A stretch of 7,831 nucleotides of DNA from an uncultured Oscillospiraceae bacterium (GCA_934526065.1 CAKSZX010000014.1:1-7831); one strand, 5' to 3'; numbered from the stretch's first letter, positions 1-5,714 are shown. Translations and numbers: made by a program. The notes: generated from the sequence alone by a model not told the origin.

Positions 1-32
1 GCTGTTATTTTTTTCGAGAAAGGAGGAAACCG

Positions 33-257
33 ATGGCTGATATAAAAACAAGAGATACAAGCAAAGGTACAATCAAGGCCATAAATAAGGCAGCAGTTGC
101 TACAGAGCGAATGAAGAAAGCCTATGTGATGACGGAAGATAAGGCAGAACATTCCGCCAATGCTTCGAATGAGGGGAATTCGTCAGACTCTTGCAGAACT
201 AAAACATATCCCGTGGGTAGTTCTGTTATTTACGGTTACGGTATTCCCGCATATTAA
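33..257 (+). CDS. Short mobile-element-type protein, probably truncated
   Basis: This 74-residue ORF has a textbook ribosome site (AAGGAGG at 20-26) six bases before its ATG, so the start is well supported. The first ~40 residues (MADIKTRDTSKGTIKAINKA, then a VATERMKKAYV segment and a KAEHS segment) resemble, from memory, the N-terminus of a much longer membrane protein found in Tn1549-like integrative elements of Clostridia. Those relatives continue into a long Lys/Ala/Thr-rich region and a transmembrane helix. Here the family-like part stops near residue 42 and a Ser/Asn-rich and then Gly/Tyr-rich tail follows, with no membrane segment. I infer a truncated or frameshifted remnant that kept its translation signals, or a short variant. 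The function is unknown. The family link is recalled, not searched. Confidence 0.55.
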   Translation: MADIKTRDTSKGTIKAINKAAVATERMKKAYVMTEDKAEHSANASNEGNSSDSCRTKTYPVGSSVIYGYGIPAY

Positions 258-287
258 AAAAGATGGCTGCTCGGTTGAGTAGCCATC
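256..287 (-). terminator. Hairpin terminator, oriented for the minus strand
   Basis: An 11-bp stem (262-272 with 277-287, one G:T pair) has the four-base loop GGTT. The plus strand carries A6 just before the stem (256-261), which is a U6 tail when read on the minus strand. The plus-strand side after the stem lacks a T run. The hairpin therefore best terminates leftward transcription from the 332-466 ORF, although it also lies directly after the stop of the 33-257 ORF and may act weakly in both directions. Confidence 0.65.
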
Positions 288-331
288 GAGTACATTATTA
301 GTTCTGATATAAATTGAATTTATGAAAACAT

Positions 332-466
332 TTACAATTCAGAGTGTGAATTCAAATATATTTCTTTAATATTTTCCGGCAGGTTATTGGGAATTATTGC
401 TGACAATCGGTTTTCATTTCCGTCTTTGATAGCCTCACTGTAATACCAACATTTGAAATTTAACAT
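332..466 (-). CDS. 44-residue hypothetical protein or C-terminal gene remnant
   Basis: On the minus strand an ORF starts at ATG 466 and ends at TAA 332-334. It reads as a plausible soluble protein tail: Trp/Tyr-rich near residues 7-9, then EAIKDGNENRLSAIIPNNL, then an acidic/Ile-rich end. Codon choice looks like real coding sequence, and a minus-strand terminator follows 44 bp downstream (287-256). No ribosome site precedes the ATG, and an in-frame stop lies four codons upstream. I therefore favour the 3' tail of a degraded gene over an intact small gene. I do not recognise the family. The flanking remnants fit a decayed mobile-element boundary. Confidence 0.4.
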   Translation of the reverse strand: MLNFKCWYYSEAIKDGNENRLSAIIPNNLPENIKEIYLNSHSEL

Positions 467-483
467 AATGCGATTTTATAATA

Positions 484-526
484 ACAAAACAGGTTTGCCC
501 TAAAATTTTGGACAAACCTGTTTTGT
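484..526 (-). terminator. Strong hairpin terminator after the MATE remnant
   Basis: Perfect 14-bp arms (ACAAAACAGGTTTG at 484-497 and its complement at 513-526) enclose a 15-base centre that is partly self-complementary. Both arms end in T-rich sequence, so the hairpin could work in either direction. It lies 18 bp past the stop of the MATE remnant and is the first terminator after the kinase gene. It probably ends the whole leftward transcript from the response regulator promoter. Confidence 0.7.
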
Positions 527-544
527 TTGATAAGTTGAATATTT

Positions 545-823
545 CTAATTTAAGGTACCCTTGGGCCAAGATTTTTTTAGCTCTGCATAAGAAATGATAA
601 AGTTTGCAAGCCAGCCTGCCGGTACGGCAAGCCAAACAAAGGCAATACCGAAACGGGGCGCAAAAATCAATGCTACGGACAAACGAATTGCAAGATTAAC
701 CATATTTGCAATTAAAAACGGTCGCATATTTCCGATTCCACGAAGAACACCGTCTGTTGCCATTTTGATGCCCATAAACATGAAAAATTCTACCTGCTGT
801 ATATTTCTTAAACAGAATAGGTG
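545..823 (-). pseudogene. C-terminal remnant of a MATE-family multidrug efflux pump
   Basis: The minus-strand frame ending at TAG 545-547 encodes about 90 residues matching the end of MATE (NorM/DinF-type) cation-coupled exporters. It has the conserved DGVLRGIGNMRPF segment, a hydrophobic helix containing NLAIRLSVALIF, then a final helix and a basic tail. MATE proteins are usually ~450 residues with 12 helices, and only about the last two or three are present. A 78-residue ORF can start at ATG 781, but family-like sequence (CLRN onward) runs upstream in the same open frame to about 823, nearly at the kinase stop (843-845). No ribosome site fits an independent gene. I infer a 5'-truncated pseudogene left after rearrangement that placed the two-component genes here. 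Confidence 0.75.
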
Positions 824-842
824 TTTTTCTGCTTTTTCACAA

Positions 843-1979
843 TTAAGTTTGCCCTTTCGGAAGGGTTACAAGTATAACTGTGCCGTCATCTGAGCTTTCT
901 TCAACTTTTACAGCGCCTTTGTGAAGCAGCACAATTTCCCAAACAAGGGATAATCCAAGGCCGACACCGCCGTGGGCTCGGCTGCGAGATTTATCAATGC
1001 GAAAGAAAGGTTGAAATATGCTTTCTCTGTATTTTTCGGGTATGCCGTGGCCGTTATCACCCACACGGATTAAAATATCGTCGCCCTCATCGCAAACAGA
1101 AATATGCACCTGCCCATTTGTGCGGTTATATTGTATGGCATTTTCCGTAAGATTAAATATCAATCTGTAAATCAGCGTGTCGCTGCCAATCATCATGCCG
1201 TTGCCGTCATAATTAAGGGCAATTCCTTTTTTCTCCGCAATCGGTTCAAGGTCGGTTATGATTTCTTCTATCATTGGGGCAAGCTCAATTCTGTCGTTGC
1301 AAGGCACAGAACGCAACTCGCTCATTTCAAGCAATGTTTTGGTCATTTGAGACATTCGCTCGGTTTGTTCCAACAAAAGTTTTAAAAACTCTGCCGTTTC
1401 CGGCTGTGCATCGGGATGCTCTGCGGCAAAAAGTTCGATTTGCGCCTGGGTCAGCGCAAGGGGAGTTCGCAATTCATGGGCTGCATTTCCCGTAAATTGG
1501 CGCTGTGCTGAAAAGCCTTCATCAAGTCTTTTGATCATGCTGTTGAATGATTTGCTGAATTGCTTAAATTCCGGAAGCACATCCTCGCTGATTTCCATAT
1601 CTGCAAGATTGTTCGGCTGCACATTTTCGATCTGGGCGGCAAAGCTGCAAAGGGGCTTTAATGCACGGCCGCTTACAAAATATGCAAGCACGCCGCCAAG
1701 CAGAGTAACCGCCGCTGTTATATACCAATTTGTTGTGCCGAAAGATTCTTGTGCTCCGCTTATGATAATAGTAACCTCGTTATCTAAATTTTCGCTTTGG
1801 GGGTCAAATGCTCCGGGCCGGCCGATGTCAATATCGCCGAAAGCCGAAATGCCGTTTCCTATTGAATTCATATAATGTTTGCCGGAATATCCTATCAAGC
1901 AGTTCATCAGCACACATGTTATACATATTAAAATGGCGGTCATTATTGTTATGCGCCATTGCAAAGATAGTTTTTTCAT
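843..1979 (-). CDS. Sensor histidine kinase, HAMP/HisKA/HATPase_c type
   Basis: This 378-residue membrane kinase senses an extracytoplasmic or membrane signal, autophosphorylates on His and passes the phosphate to the regulator encoded just upstream. In order it has: TM1 (~9-31), a short outside loop (~32-84), TM2 (~85-103), HAMP (~104-157), and a dimerisation/phosphoacceptor helix with H168 in NAAHELRTPLA. The ATPase domain has an N box with N280, the G1 box DNGHGIP (308-314), the F box FQPFFR (322-327) and the G2 box GGVGLGLSL (337-345). All catalytic motifs are intact. Its ATG overlaps the regulator stop (ATGA, 1976-1979), with GGAG eight bases upstream, which indicates translational coupling. 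TM1 carries three Cys (C19, C22, C27), while the outside loop has none. The ligand cannot be read from sequence; the divergent redox operon suggests a redox or envelope-stress signal (inference). Confidence 0.93.
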   Translation of the reverse strand: MKKLSLQWRITIMTAILICITCVLMNCLIGYSGKHYMNSIGNGISAFGDIDIGRPGAFDPQSENLDNEVTIIISGAQESFGTTNWYITAAVTLLGGVLAYFVSGRALKPLCSFAAQIENVQPNNLADMEISEDVLPEFKQFSKSFNSMIKRLDEGFSAQRQFTGNAAHELRTPLALTQAQIELFAAEHPDAQPETAEFLKLLLEQTERMSQMTKTLLEMSELRSVPCNDRIELAPMIEEIITDLEPIAEKKGIALNYDGNGMMIGSDTLIYRLIFNLTENAIQYNRTNGQVHISVCDEGDDILIRVGDNGHGIPEKYRESIFQPFFRIDKSRSRAHGGVGLGLSLVWEIVLLHKGAVKVEESSDDGTVILVTLPKGQT

Positions 1980-2653
1980 TTTCTTTTCTCCATAACATAG
2001 CCCTCGCCTATGCGGTTGTGTACGGCGTCATACCCCATGGCGGCACGCAGTTTCTTTCGCAATGCCGAAATATGCACCCTTATTGAATTGCTGAAATAAT
2101 CAGCGTTGCTGTCCCAAACATGTTCAAGAAGTTCCTCTTGGCTTACCGGGCGCCCTTGGTTAAGCATAAGATATTCAAGTATTCCGGTTTCTTTTCTGGT
2201 TAAAGACAGGGCTTTTCCGTCTACGGCCCCTTTACGGGTTTTAGTGTTAAATGTAAGTTCTCCGCAGGTTAAAACAACATCATTTTGAATAAAGTTTCTC
2301 AGCGTCAAGCTGCGAATTCTTGCGGCAAGCTCATCTAAGTGAAAAGGTTTTGTTAAATAATCGTTTGCGCCGGCATCCAATCCGTCCACCTTATCCGCAA
2401 CTTCACAGCGTGCCGACAAGATAAGCACCTTTGTTTCGCAATCTGTTTCTCTCAGAGATTTAAGCACTGTCATTCCGTCTGTATCCGGAAGGTTAAGATC
2501 AAGCACAACAAGGTCAAAATTTTCAACGGCAAGCATTTCCGTTGCGGTTTTTCCGTCATAACAATAATCAACGCTGTATGCAAGGCGTTTTAGGCTGCGA
2601 ACAATCGTGTCGCAAAGATTTTTTTCATCCTCTACAACTAAAATGTGCATCAT
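1976..2653 (-). CDS. OmpR/PhoB-family response regulator
   Basis: This 225-residue DNA-binding regulator is the partner of the kinase immediately downstream. The receiver domain (~1-118) has the acidic pair E9/D10, phosphoacceptor D52 in LVVLDLNLPDTDG, switch residue S80, and K102 in LTKPF. The C-terminal winged helix (~128-223) has the expected SLTRKE, the recognition-helix region NSIRVHISALRKKL, and the wing ending RIGEGYVM. There are two adjacent ATGs, at 2653 and 2650. AGGAGG (complement of 2657-2662) is three bases from the first and six from the second, so initiation at 2650, giving the canonical MHILVVEDE, is more likely and the protein is then 224 residues. It probably binds the dyad in the divergent promoter region and controls its own operon and the redox operon (inference from position). 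Confidence 0.93.
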   Translation of the reverse strand: MMHILVVEDEKNLCDTIVRSLKRLAYSVDYCYDGKTATEMLAVENFDLVVLDLNLPDTDGMTVLKSLRETDCETKVLILSARCEVADKVDGLDAGANDYLTKPFHLDELAARIRSLTLRNFIQNDVVLTCGELTFNTKTRKGAVDGKALSLTRKETGILEYLMLNQGRPVSQEELLEHVWDSNADYFSNSIRVHISALRKKLRAAMGYDAVHNRIGEGYVMEKRK

Positions 2654-2785
2654 GTTCCTCCTAACGTTTTTTTAGTGTTTATATTACAGCATAAAGCAGG
2701 GCTTACACCTGCATAAGTTATAAATACTGGGCCACAAAGGGTTATCGGCCGCCGTTTGCAAGCCGAAAATTCGCTTTGTAATAGT

Positions 2786-2794
2786 ATTATATCA
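2786..2794 (-). promoter_or_regulatory. Extended -10 promoter for the two-component operon
   Basis: Read on the minus strand, 2794-2786 is TGATATAAT, a perfect TATAAT with the TGn extension. The -35 window at 17-bp spacing (2809-2814) reads ACAAAG, a poor match to TTGACA. It lies inside the left arm of the 2803-2842 dyad, as expected for an activator-dependent or autoregulated promoter. The implied leader before the regulator start is roughly 125 bases. Confidence 0.55.
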
Positions 2795-2802
2795 TAAAGA
2801 GA

Positions 2803-2842
2803 TAAAATCTTTGTTAAATTTCTTTTCTTAACGAAGATTTTA
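2803..2842. promoter_or_regulatory. 15-bp inverted repeat, probable shared operator
   Basis: The arms TAAAATCTTTGTTAA (2803-2817) and TTAACGAAGATTTTA (2828-2842) match at 14 of 15 positions as an inverted repeat, with the exception pairing as G:T, around a 10-base spacer. The centre (2822.5) is almost exactly midway between the two divergent -10 boxes (centres 2788.5 and 2857.5), and each arm covers one -35 region. OmpR-family regulators more often bind direct repeats; an alternative reading is TCTTTgTTAA (2808-2817) followed by TCTTTTcTTAA (2821-2831). Binding by the adjacent regulator is inferred. Confidence 0.55.
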
Positions 2843-2851
2843 CATCTGTTG

Positions 2852-2860
2852 TGGTAAGAT
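2852..2860 (+). promoter_or_regulatory. Extended -10 promoter for the redox operon
   Basis: TGGTAAGAT (2852-2860) gives a TGn extension and a four-of-six -10 box. At 17-bp spacing the -35 window (2832-2837, CGAAGA) is poor and lies in the right arm of the dyad, which suggests the promoter needs an activator. The implied transcript start is around 2867, about 26 bases before the first ATG. Confidence 0.45.
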
Positions 2861-2892
2861 ATGTGTGTCAAAGAAAATTGAAGGGAGCGATC

Positions 2893-3042
2893 ATGTTGTT
2901 CAAAACAAATAAAGCTTTATCTCAGGGCGTATTGCTGGTTGTGGGTGTAGCTATGATTTGCTACGGCGCAATGAGAGGCGAGGTTGAATCTGTGTTAAGT
3001 AAGGCAATAAGATTATGCTTGGAGTGTGTAGGAATTGGATAA
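2893..3042 (+). CDS. CD1871A-family small CxxC membrane protein
   Basis: This 49-residue protein has one hydrophobic helix (~9-27), a GEVESVL-type amphipathic stretch, and a C-terminal CLECVGIG ending with C42 and C45. From memory this matches the conserved small proteins called CD1871A family, CXXC motif-containing, in Clostridia, which share the GE...VL.KAI..CLEC.GIG pattern. I chose ATG 2893 over the in-frame GTG/ATG upstream at ~2851 because AAGGGAG lies just before it (2881-2887), the result has family length, and 2851 overlaps the -10 box. The 3' end overlaps the next gene by 8 bp. A role as membrane-anchored thiol carrier between the iron-sulphur protein and the lipoprotein downstream is inferred from context and the CxxC. 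Confidence 0.8.
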   Translation: MLFKTNKALSQGVLLVVGVAMICYGAMRGEVESVLSKAIRLCLECVGIG

Positions 3043-3970
3043 GAAAAACAAAAAGGTATCAAGGCTTATAAGCCGTTTCAGAGGGTTGATACAAGGGTGT
3101 GCAACTCTTGCGACAAACATACATTTGCCTAATTTCTTTAAAGGCGGAATATATCAAGGTAAAGGCAAGGCCGTTTGTGTGCCGGGTTTAAACTGTTATT
3201 CTTGCCCGGCTGCCTCCGGTGCCTGCCCTATAGGCTCATTTCAAGCGGTAGTGGGCTCATCAAAATTCGGCTTTTCATATTATATAACCGGATTCCTGAT
3301 TTTGATAGGTGTGTTGCTGGGTCGTTTTGTTTGCGGTTTTTTATGTCCATTTGGTTGGTTGCAGGATTTGCTACATAAAATTCCAAGCAAAAAGTTTTCA
3401 ACAAAAAAGCTCAAGCCACTCAGATATCTGAAATATGCTGTTCTGCTTTTTGCCGTTATTTTGCTTCCGGCGTTTGTTGTAAATGACTTGGGAATGGGCG
3501 ACCCGTTCTTTTGCAAATATATTTGCCCCCGGGGTGTGCTTGAAGGAGCAATTCCCTTATCTGTGGTTAATCAGGGAATACGCTCTGCATTAGGCCCTTT
3601 ATTTACACAAAAACTTATAATTTTGATTGTTGTGGTTGTTTTGGGCATTTTATTTTACCGCCCGTTTTGCAAATGGATTTGTCCGCTGGGTGCCTTTTAT
3701 GCACTTATGAACAAGGTTTCTCTGCTTGGAATAAAGGTTGATGAGAACAAATGCGTTTCCTGCGGAAAATGTGCAAAGGCTTGCAAAATGGATGTTGATG
3801 TTACAAAATCGCCAAATCACGCCGAATGTATACGCTGTGGCAAGTGTATAACCGCCTGCCCAACCGATGCTATAAGCTTTCATTACGGCTTTGGAATACC
3901 GTCAAAAAACAGCGACGGAAATTCATCGTCCTGTGAGAAAAACAAATTAAATAACAAAATGGAGGAATAA
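3035..3970 (+). CDS. NapH-like polytopic membrane 4Fe-4S protein
   Basis: This 311-residue integral membrane polyferredoxin belongs to the NapH/MauN/CcoG-like group, whose members move electrons to or across the membrane. Cys motifs in order: C48/C54/C57/C64 in the N-terminal segment; paired membrane-edge motifs C100-x3-C104-P, C160-x3-C164-P and C212-x3-C216-P; then two complete ferredoxin 4Fe-4S sites, C240/C243/C246/C250 and C265/C268/C271/C275-P. Clear membrane helices lie near 82-100, 131-150 and 192-208. The start is TTG at 3035, overlapping the previous gene by 8 bp, with GGAG (3021-3024) ten bases upstream; no in-frame ATG near the start would keep the N-terminal part. The gene lies two bases from the lipoprotein gene, so the two are co-translated or coupled. 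Supplying electrons to the neighbouring thioredoxin-fold lipoprotein is inferred. No FMN or cytochrome domain is present. Confidence 0.88.
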   Translation: MDKKNKKVSRLISRFRGLIQGCATLATNIHLPNFFKGGIYQGKGKAVCVPGLNCYSCPAASGACPIGSFQAVVGSSKFGFSYYITGFLILIGVLLGRFVCGFLCPFGWLQDLLHKIPSKKFSTKKLKPLRYLKYAVLLFAVILLPAFVVNDLGMGDPFFCKYICPRGVLEGAIPLSVVNQGIRSALGPLFTQKLIILIVVVVLGILFYRPFCKWICPLGAFYALMNKVSLLGIKVDENKCVSCGKCAKACKMDVDVTKSPNHAECIRCGKCITACPTDAISFHYGFGIPSKNSDGNSSSCEKNKLNNKMEE

Positions 3971-3972
3971 TT

Positions 3973-4950
3973 ATGAAAATCTCAAAAATATTTAAAGTCT
4001 TAACCGTTATAACGGCGTTTGCCCTTGTGCTTGGCCTTACCGCTTGCTCGTCAAGCAAGGCTGACAAGGGTGACAAGGATAACGAGGGCGGCAATTCCGA
4101 CATTGCCTCTTTAATTGCAACGGAACCCGGCAGTGCCGATGAGGCAACAGAGCTTTATAACAAGCTCATGGAAAAGGAAAACAATATTCTCACTAGCAAT
4201 TCACAGCTTTGGGAAAAAGTGTTTGCTTCGGCAAATAAAAATAATCCTATGATAGAAGACGGTAATAATTACGGCGATTTTCTGCTTTCAACAATCGAAA
4301 GTGCAAAAGACAATTTTACCGCCGAAGAACTTAAAACACTTAAAGCAGATGCAGAGCAAATTAAGGAAATTGAAAGTAAGCTTACGGCTTTGGAGGAAGA
4401 ATATCCCGATTGCGGAAGCCAACCCGGTGCAAACGAAAGCGTAGATGCTGAAACTGCAGGAATGACAGGCGGCAATACCGGCAATCTGGAAAAGTTCCCG
4501 AGCTTTAAGGGAAAAGACCTTGACGGTAATGATGTTGACAGCAGCGAGCTTTTTGCAAACAATACTGTAACCGTTGTAAACTTTTGGTTTACAACCTGCA
4601 AGCCTTGTATCGGTGAGCTTGGCGATTTGGAAGCGTTAAACAGTGAACTTGCCGAAAAGGGCGGTTCTGTTGTGGGTGTCAATTCCTTCACCCTTGACGG
4701 TGACAGTAAGGCTATTTCCGAAGCAAAGGAAGTTTTGGATAAAAAGGGAATAACCTATAAAAATCTTTGGTTTGATTCAAGCAGCGAAGCAGGCAAATTA
4801 GCATCGAATCTTTACGCTTTCCCGACAACTTATGTTATTGATAAGAACGGAAATATCGTCGGACAGGTTGTTGGCTCAATCTCATCGGAAGAGCAGACAA
4901 AAACCCTTAATGCACTGATTGACCAGGCAATCGCAAACAGCGCAAACTAA
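3973..4950 (+). CDS. TlpA-like thioredoxin-fold lipoprotein
   Basis: This 325-residue exported protein starts at ATG 3973 with GGAGG at 3961-3965. Residues 1-24 are a lipoprotein signal with lipobox LTAC (lipidated C25), followed by a Ser/Lys/Asp-rich linker. Residues ~45-145 form a Glu/Lys-rich, probably helical region I do not recognise, and ~146-172 is a Gly/Asn-rich linker with one Cys (C147). The C-terminal ~172-320 is a TlpA/ResA-type domain: NFWFTTCKPC with active-site C209 and C212, the FPTTYVID cis-proline loop at P284, and a closing GQVVG strand and helix. Such proteins reduce or exchange disulphides on the outer face of the membrane. No CcdA/DsbD gene is nearby; the preceding iron-sulphur protein and CxxC peptide may provide its electrons (inference). 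It is the last gene of the operon, before a strong terminator. Confidence 0.9.
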   Translation: MKISKIFKVLTVITAFALVLGLTACSSSKADKGDKDNEGGNSDIASLIATEPGSADEATELYNKLMEKENNILTSNSQLWEKVFASANKNNPMIEDGNNYGDFLLSTIESAKDNFTAEELKTLKADAEQIKEIESKLTALEEEYPDCGSQPGANESVDAETAGMTGGNTGNLEKFPSFKGKDLDGNDVDSSELFANNTVTVVNFWFTTCKPCIGELGDLEALNSELAEKGGSVVGVNSFTLDGDSKAISEAKEVLDKKGITYKNLWFDSSSEAGKLASNLYAFPTTYVIDKNGNIVGQVVGSISSEEQTKTLNALIDQAIANSAN

Positions 4951-5007
4951 TGGTAATAATGAAAAATGCCCTGTGTTGAAATTTCAAACATTTAAACTTG
5001 GTATTTT

Positions 5008-5046
5008 AAGGCTTTCGCTTCAAAAGGGCGAAAGCCTTTGTTTTTA
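5008..5046 (+). terminator. Rho-independent terminator of the redox operon
   Basis: A perfect 11-bp GC-rich stem (AAGGCTTTCGC at 5008-5018 with 5028-5038) and a nine-base loop are followed by TTTGTTTTTA (5037-5046). It lies 57 bp after the lipoprotein stop. The remaining gap (4951-5117) shows no gene; it holds only short palindromes such as TTGAAATTTCAA (4976-4987). Confidence 0.9.
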
Positions 5047-5117
5047 TGGCCAAGCTGTGGCAAGGGCAAAGCCGGCAATCTATAATGTTTGTGGGGTATT
5101 TTGGCTGCTGCGGTGAT

Positions 5118-5146
5118 TTGAGTATCATTTTATCACAGGTTATAAT
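5118..5146 (+). promoter_or_regulatory. Sigma-A-type promoter
   Basis: TTGAGT (5118-5123), a 17-bp spacer and a perfect TATAAT (5141-5146) lie 21 bp before the start codon of the small peptidoglycan-binding-domain gene. The predicted leader is very short, about 15 bases, and contains the ribosome site GAGGTG (5157-5162). Confidence 0.75.
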
Positions 5147-5167
5147 AGAATAAATCGAGGTGATAAT

Positions 5168-5431
5168 ATGATTTTTCCGGATTTCGACGGAATTGACATT
5201 CGGCGTGGTGAAGAAAAAGAAGAAGTAACCATGATAAAGGACTGTATGAATATTATACTGGCGGTTTATCCCATAAGTGATATGATATATGACGAAAAGG
5301 GCTACGGCGCAAAAACCGAAAGGGCAGTAAAACGGTTTCAGGCCATAATGAACCTTGACGAAACCGGCACAGTTGACAATAAAACTTGGGACGCAATGTT
5401 TGCGGTGGCAAATTTACTGCGGAATTCATAA
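5168..5431 (+). CDS. Small stand-alone peptidoglycan-binding-domain protein
   Basis: This 87-residue protein consists almost entirely of a PG_binding_1-type domain (~22-80). The diagnostic part is YDEKGYGAKTERAVKRFQ followed by the GTVDNKTWDAM turn-helix, matching the FG..TE.AV..FQ...GL..DG.V...TW pattern of this three-helix cell-wall-binding fold. The start at ATG 5168 is supported by GAGGTG six to eleven bases upstream. A later ATG at 5231 would remove a charged, Glu/Arg-rich 21-residue leader that is not a signal peptide. No signal sequence, membrane helix or hydrolase domain is present, which is unusual because the domain normally accompanies wall enzymes. It has its own promoter and terminator, so it is a monocistronic unit. 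Possible roles such as spore or forespore wall binding, or a relic of a larger hydrolase, are speculation. Confidence 0.75.
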   Translation: MIFPDFDGIDIRRGEEKEEVTMIKDCMNIILAVYPISDMIYDEKGYGAKTERAVKRFQAIMNLDETGTVDNKTWDAMFAVANLLRNS

Positions 5432-5445
5432 AAATCAAATACGGC

Positions 5446-5480
5446 AATTCGCACTTCAATTTGAGGTGCGAATTTTTTAT
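5446..5480 (+). terminator. Rho-independent terminator
   Basis: A 12-bp stem (5446-5457 with 5463-5474, one G:T pair) and a five-base loop are followed by T6 (5473-5478). It lies 14 bp past the stop of the peptidoglycan-binding-domain gene and isolates it from the surface-protein gene downstream. Confidence 0.85.
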
Positions 5481-5521
5481 ATAAATTTCACTTTCGGAAT
5501 TCACAATTCGGTTGTAAGGGT

Positions 5522-5534
5522 ATGTAAATTACAT
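5522..5534. promoter_or_regulatory. 13-bp palindrome upstream of the surface-protein promoter
   Basis: ATGTAAATTACAT is a perfect palindrome around a central A, 51 bp upstream of the TTGACA box at 5586. Its size and position fit a regulator site, but AT-rich palindromes also occur by chance and I cannot assign a binding protein. The remaining non-coding stretch here (5481-5585) shows nothing else I can support. Confidence 0.25.
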
Positions 5535-5585
5535 TGAAAAATCAGCCCCAAATTCGGCAAAAGTAGACAAAATTACCATTTGCTC

Positions 5586-5614
5586 TTGACAATACGGGGG
5601 GGGTATATTCTATT
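5586..5614 (+). promoter_or_regulatory. Promoter region with a G8 tract between -35 and -10
   Basis: A perfect TTGACA (5586-5591) is followed by a run of eight G (5596-5603) and then TATATT (5604-5609), only 12 bp from the -35 box. At the standard 17-bp spacing the -10 would be TCTATT (5609-5614), a weaker match. It is the only long G run in the window. The leader to the ATG at 5715 is about 95 bases and ends in AAGGAG (5701-5706). Confidence 0.55.
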
Positions 5615-5714
5615 AACAGGTAGGATTTTGTACCATTGCCGATTATTAAGAATTTTTGCTGTCATATAAATATCGGTACGATGTCCTCCGAAAATAATAG
5701 AAGGAGAAACGCAA

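Noticed and set aside
594..893. 99-residue plus-strand ORF
   Set aside because: It is antisense to the MATE remnant and the kinase end, has no ribosome site, and its composition fits the complement of membrane-helix codons.
2803..2842. Reading the intergenic dyad as a terminator
   Set aside because: The arms can form a hairpin, but the stem is AT-rich, no T run follows on either strand, and it lies between divergent start sites where no transcript needs to end.
2650..2871. 73-residue minus-strand ORF upstream of the response regulator
   Set aside because: It covers the divergent control region with both -10 boxes and the dyad, has no domain, and reads as non-coding sequence.
4269..4691. 140-residue minus-strand ORF
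   Set aside because: It lies entirely antisense to the TlpA-like lipoprotein, which has clear family motifs, and it has no recognisable domain of its own.
4976..4987. TTGAAATTTCAA palindrome
   Set aside because: It is a perfect 12-bp AT-rich palindrome between the lipoprotein stop and a strong terminator, with no promoter nearby to regulate; probably chance.
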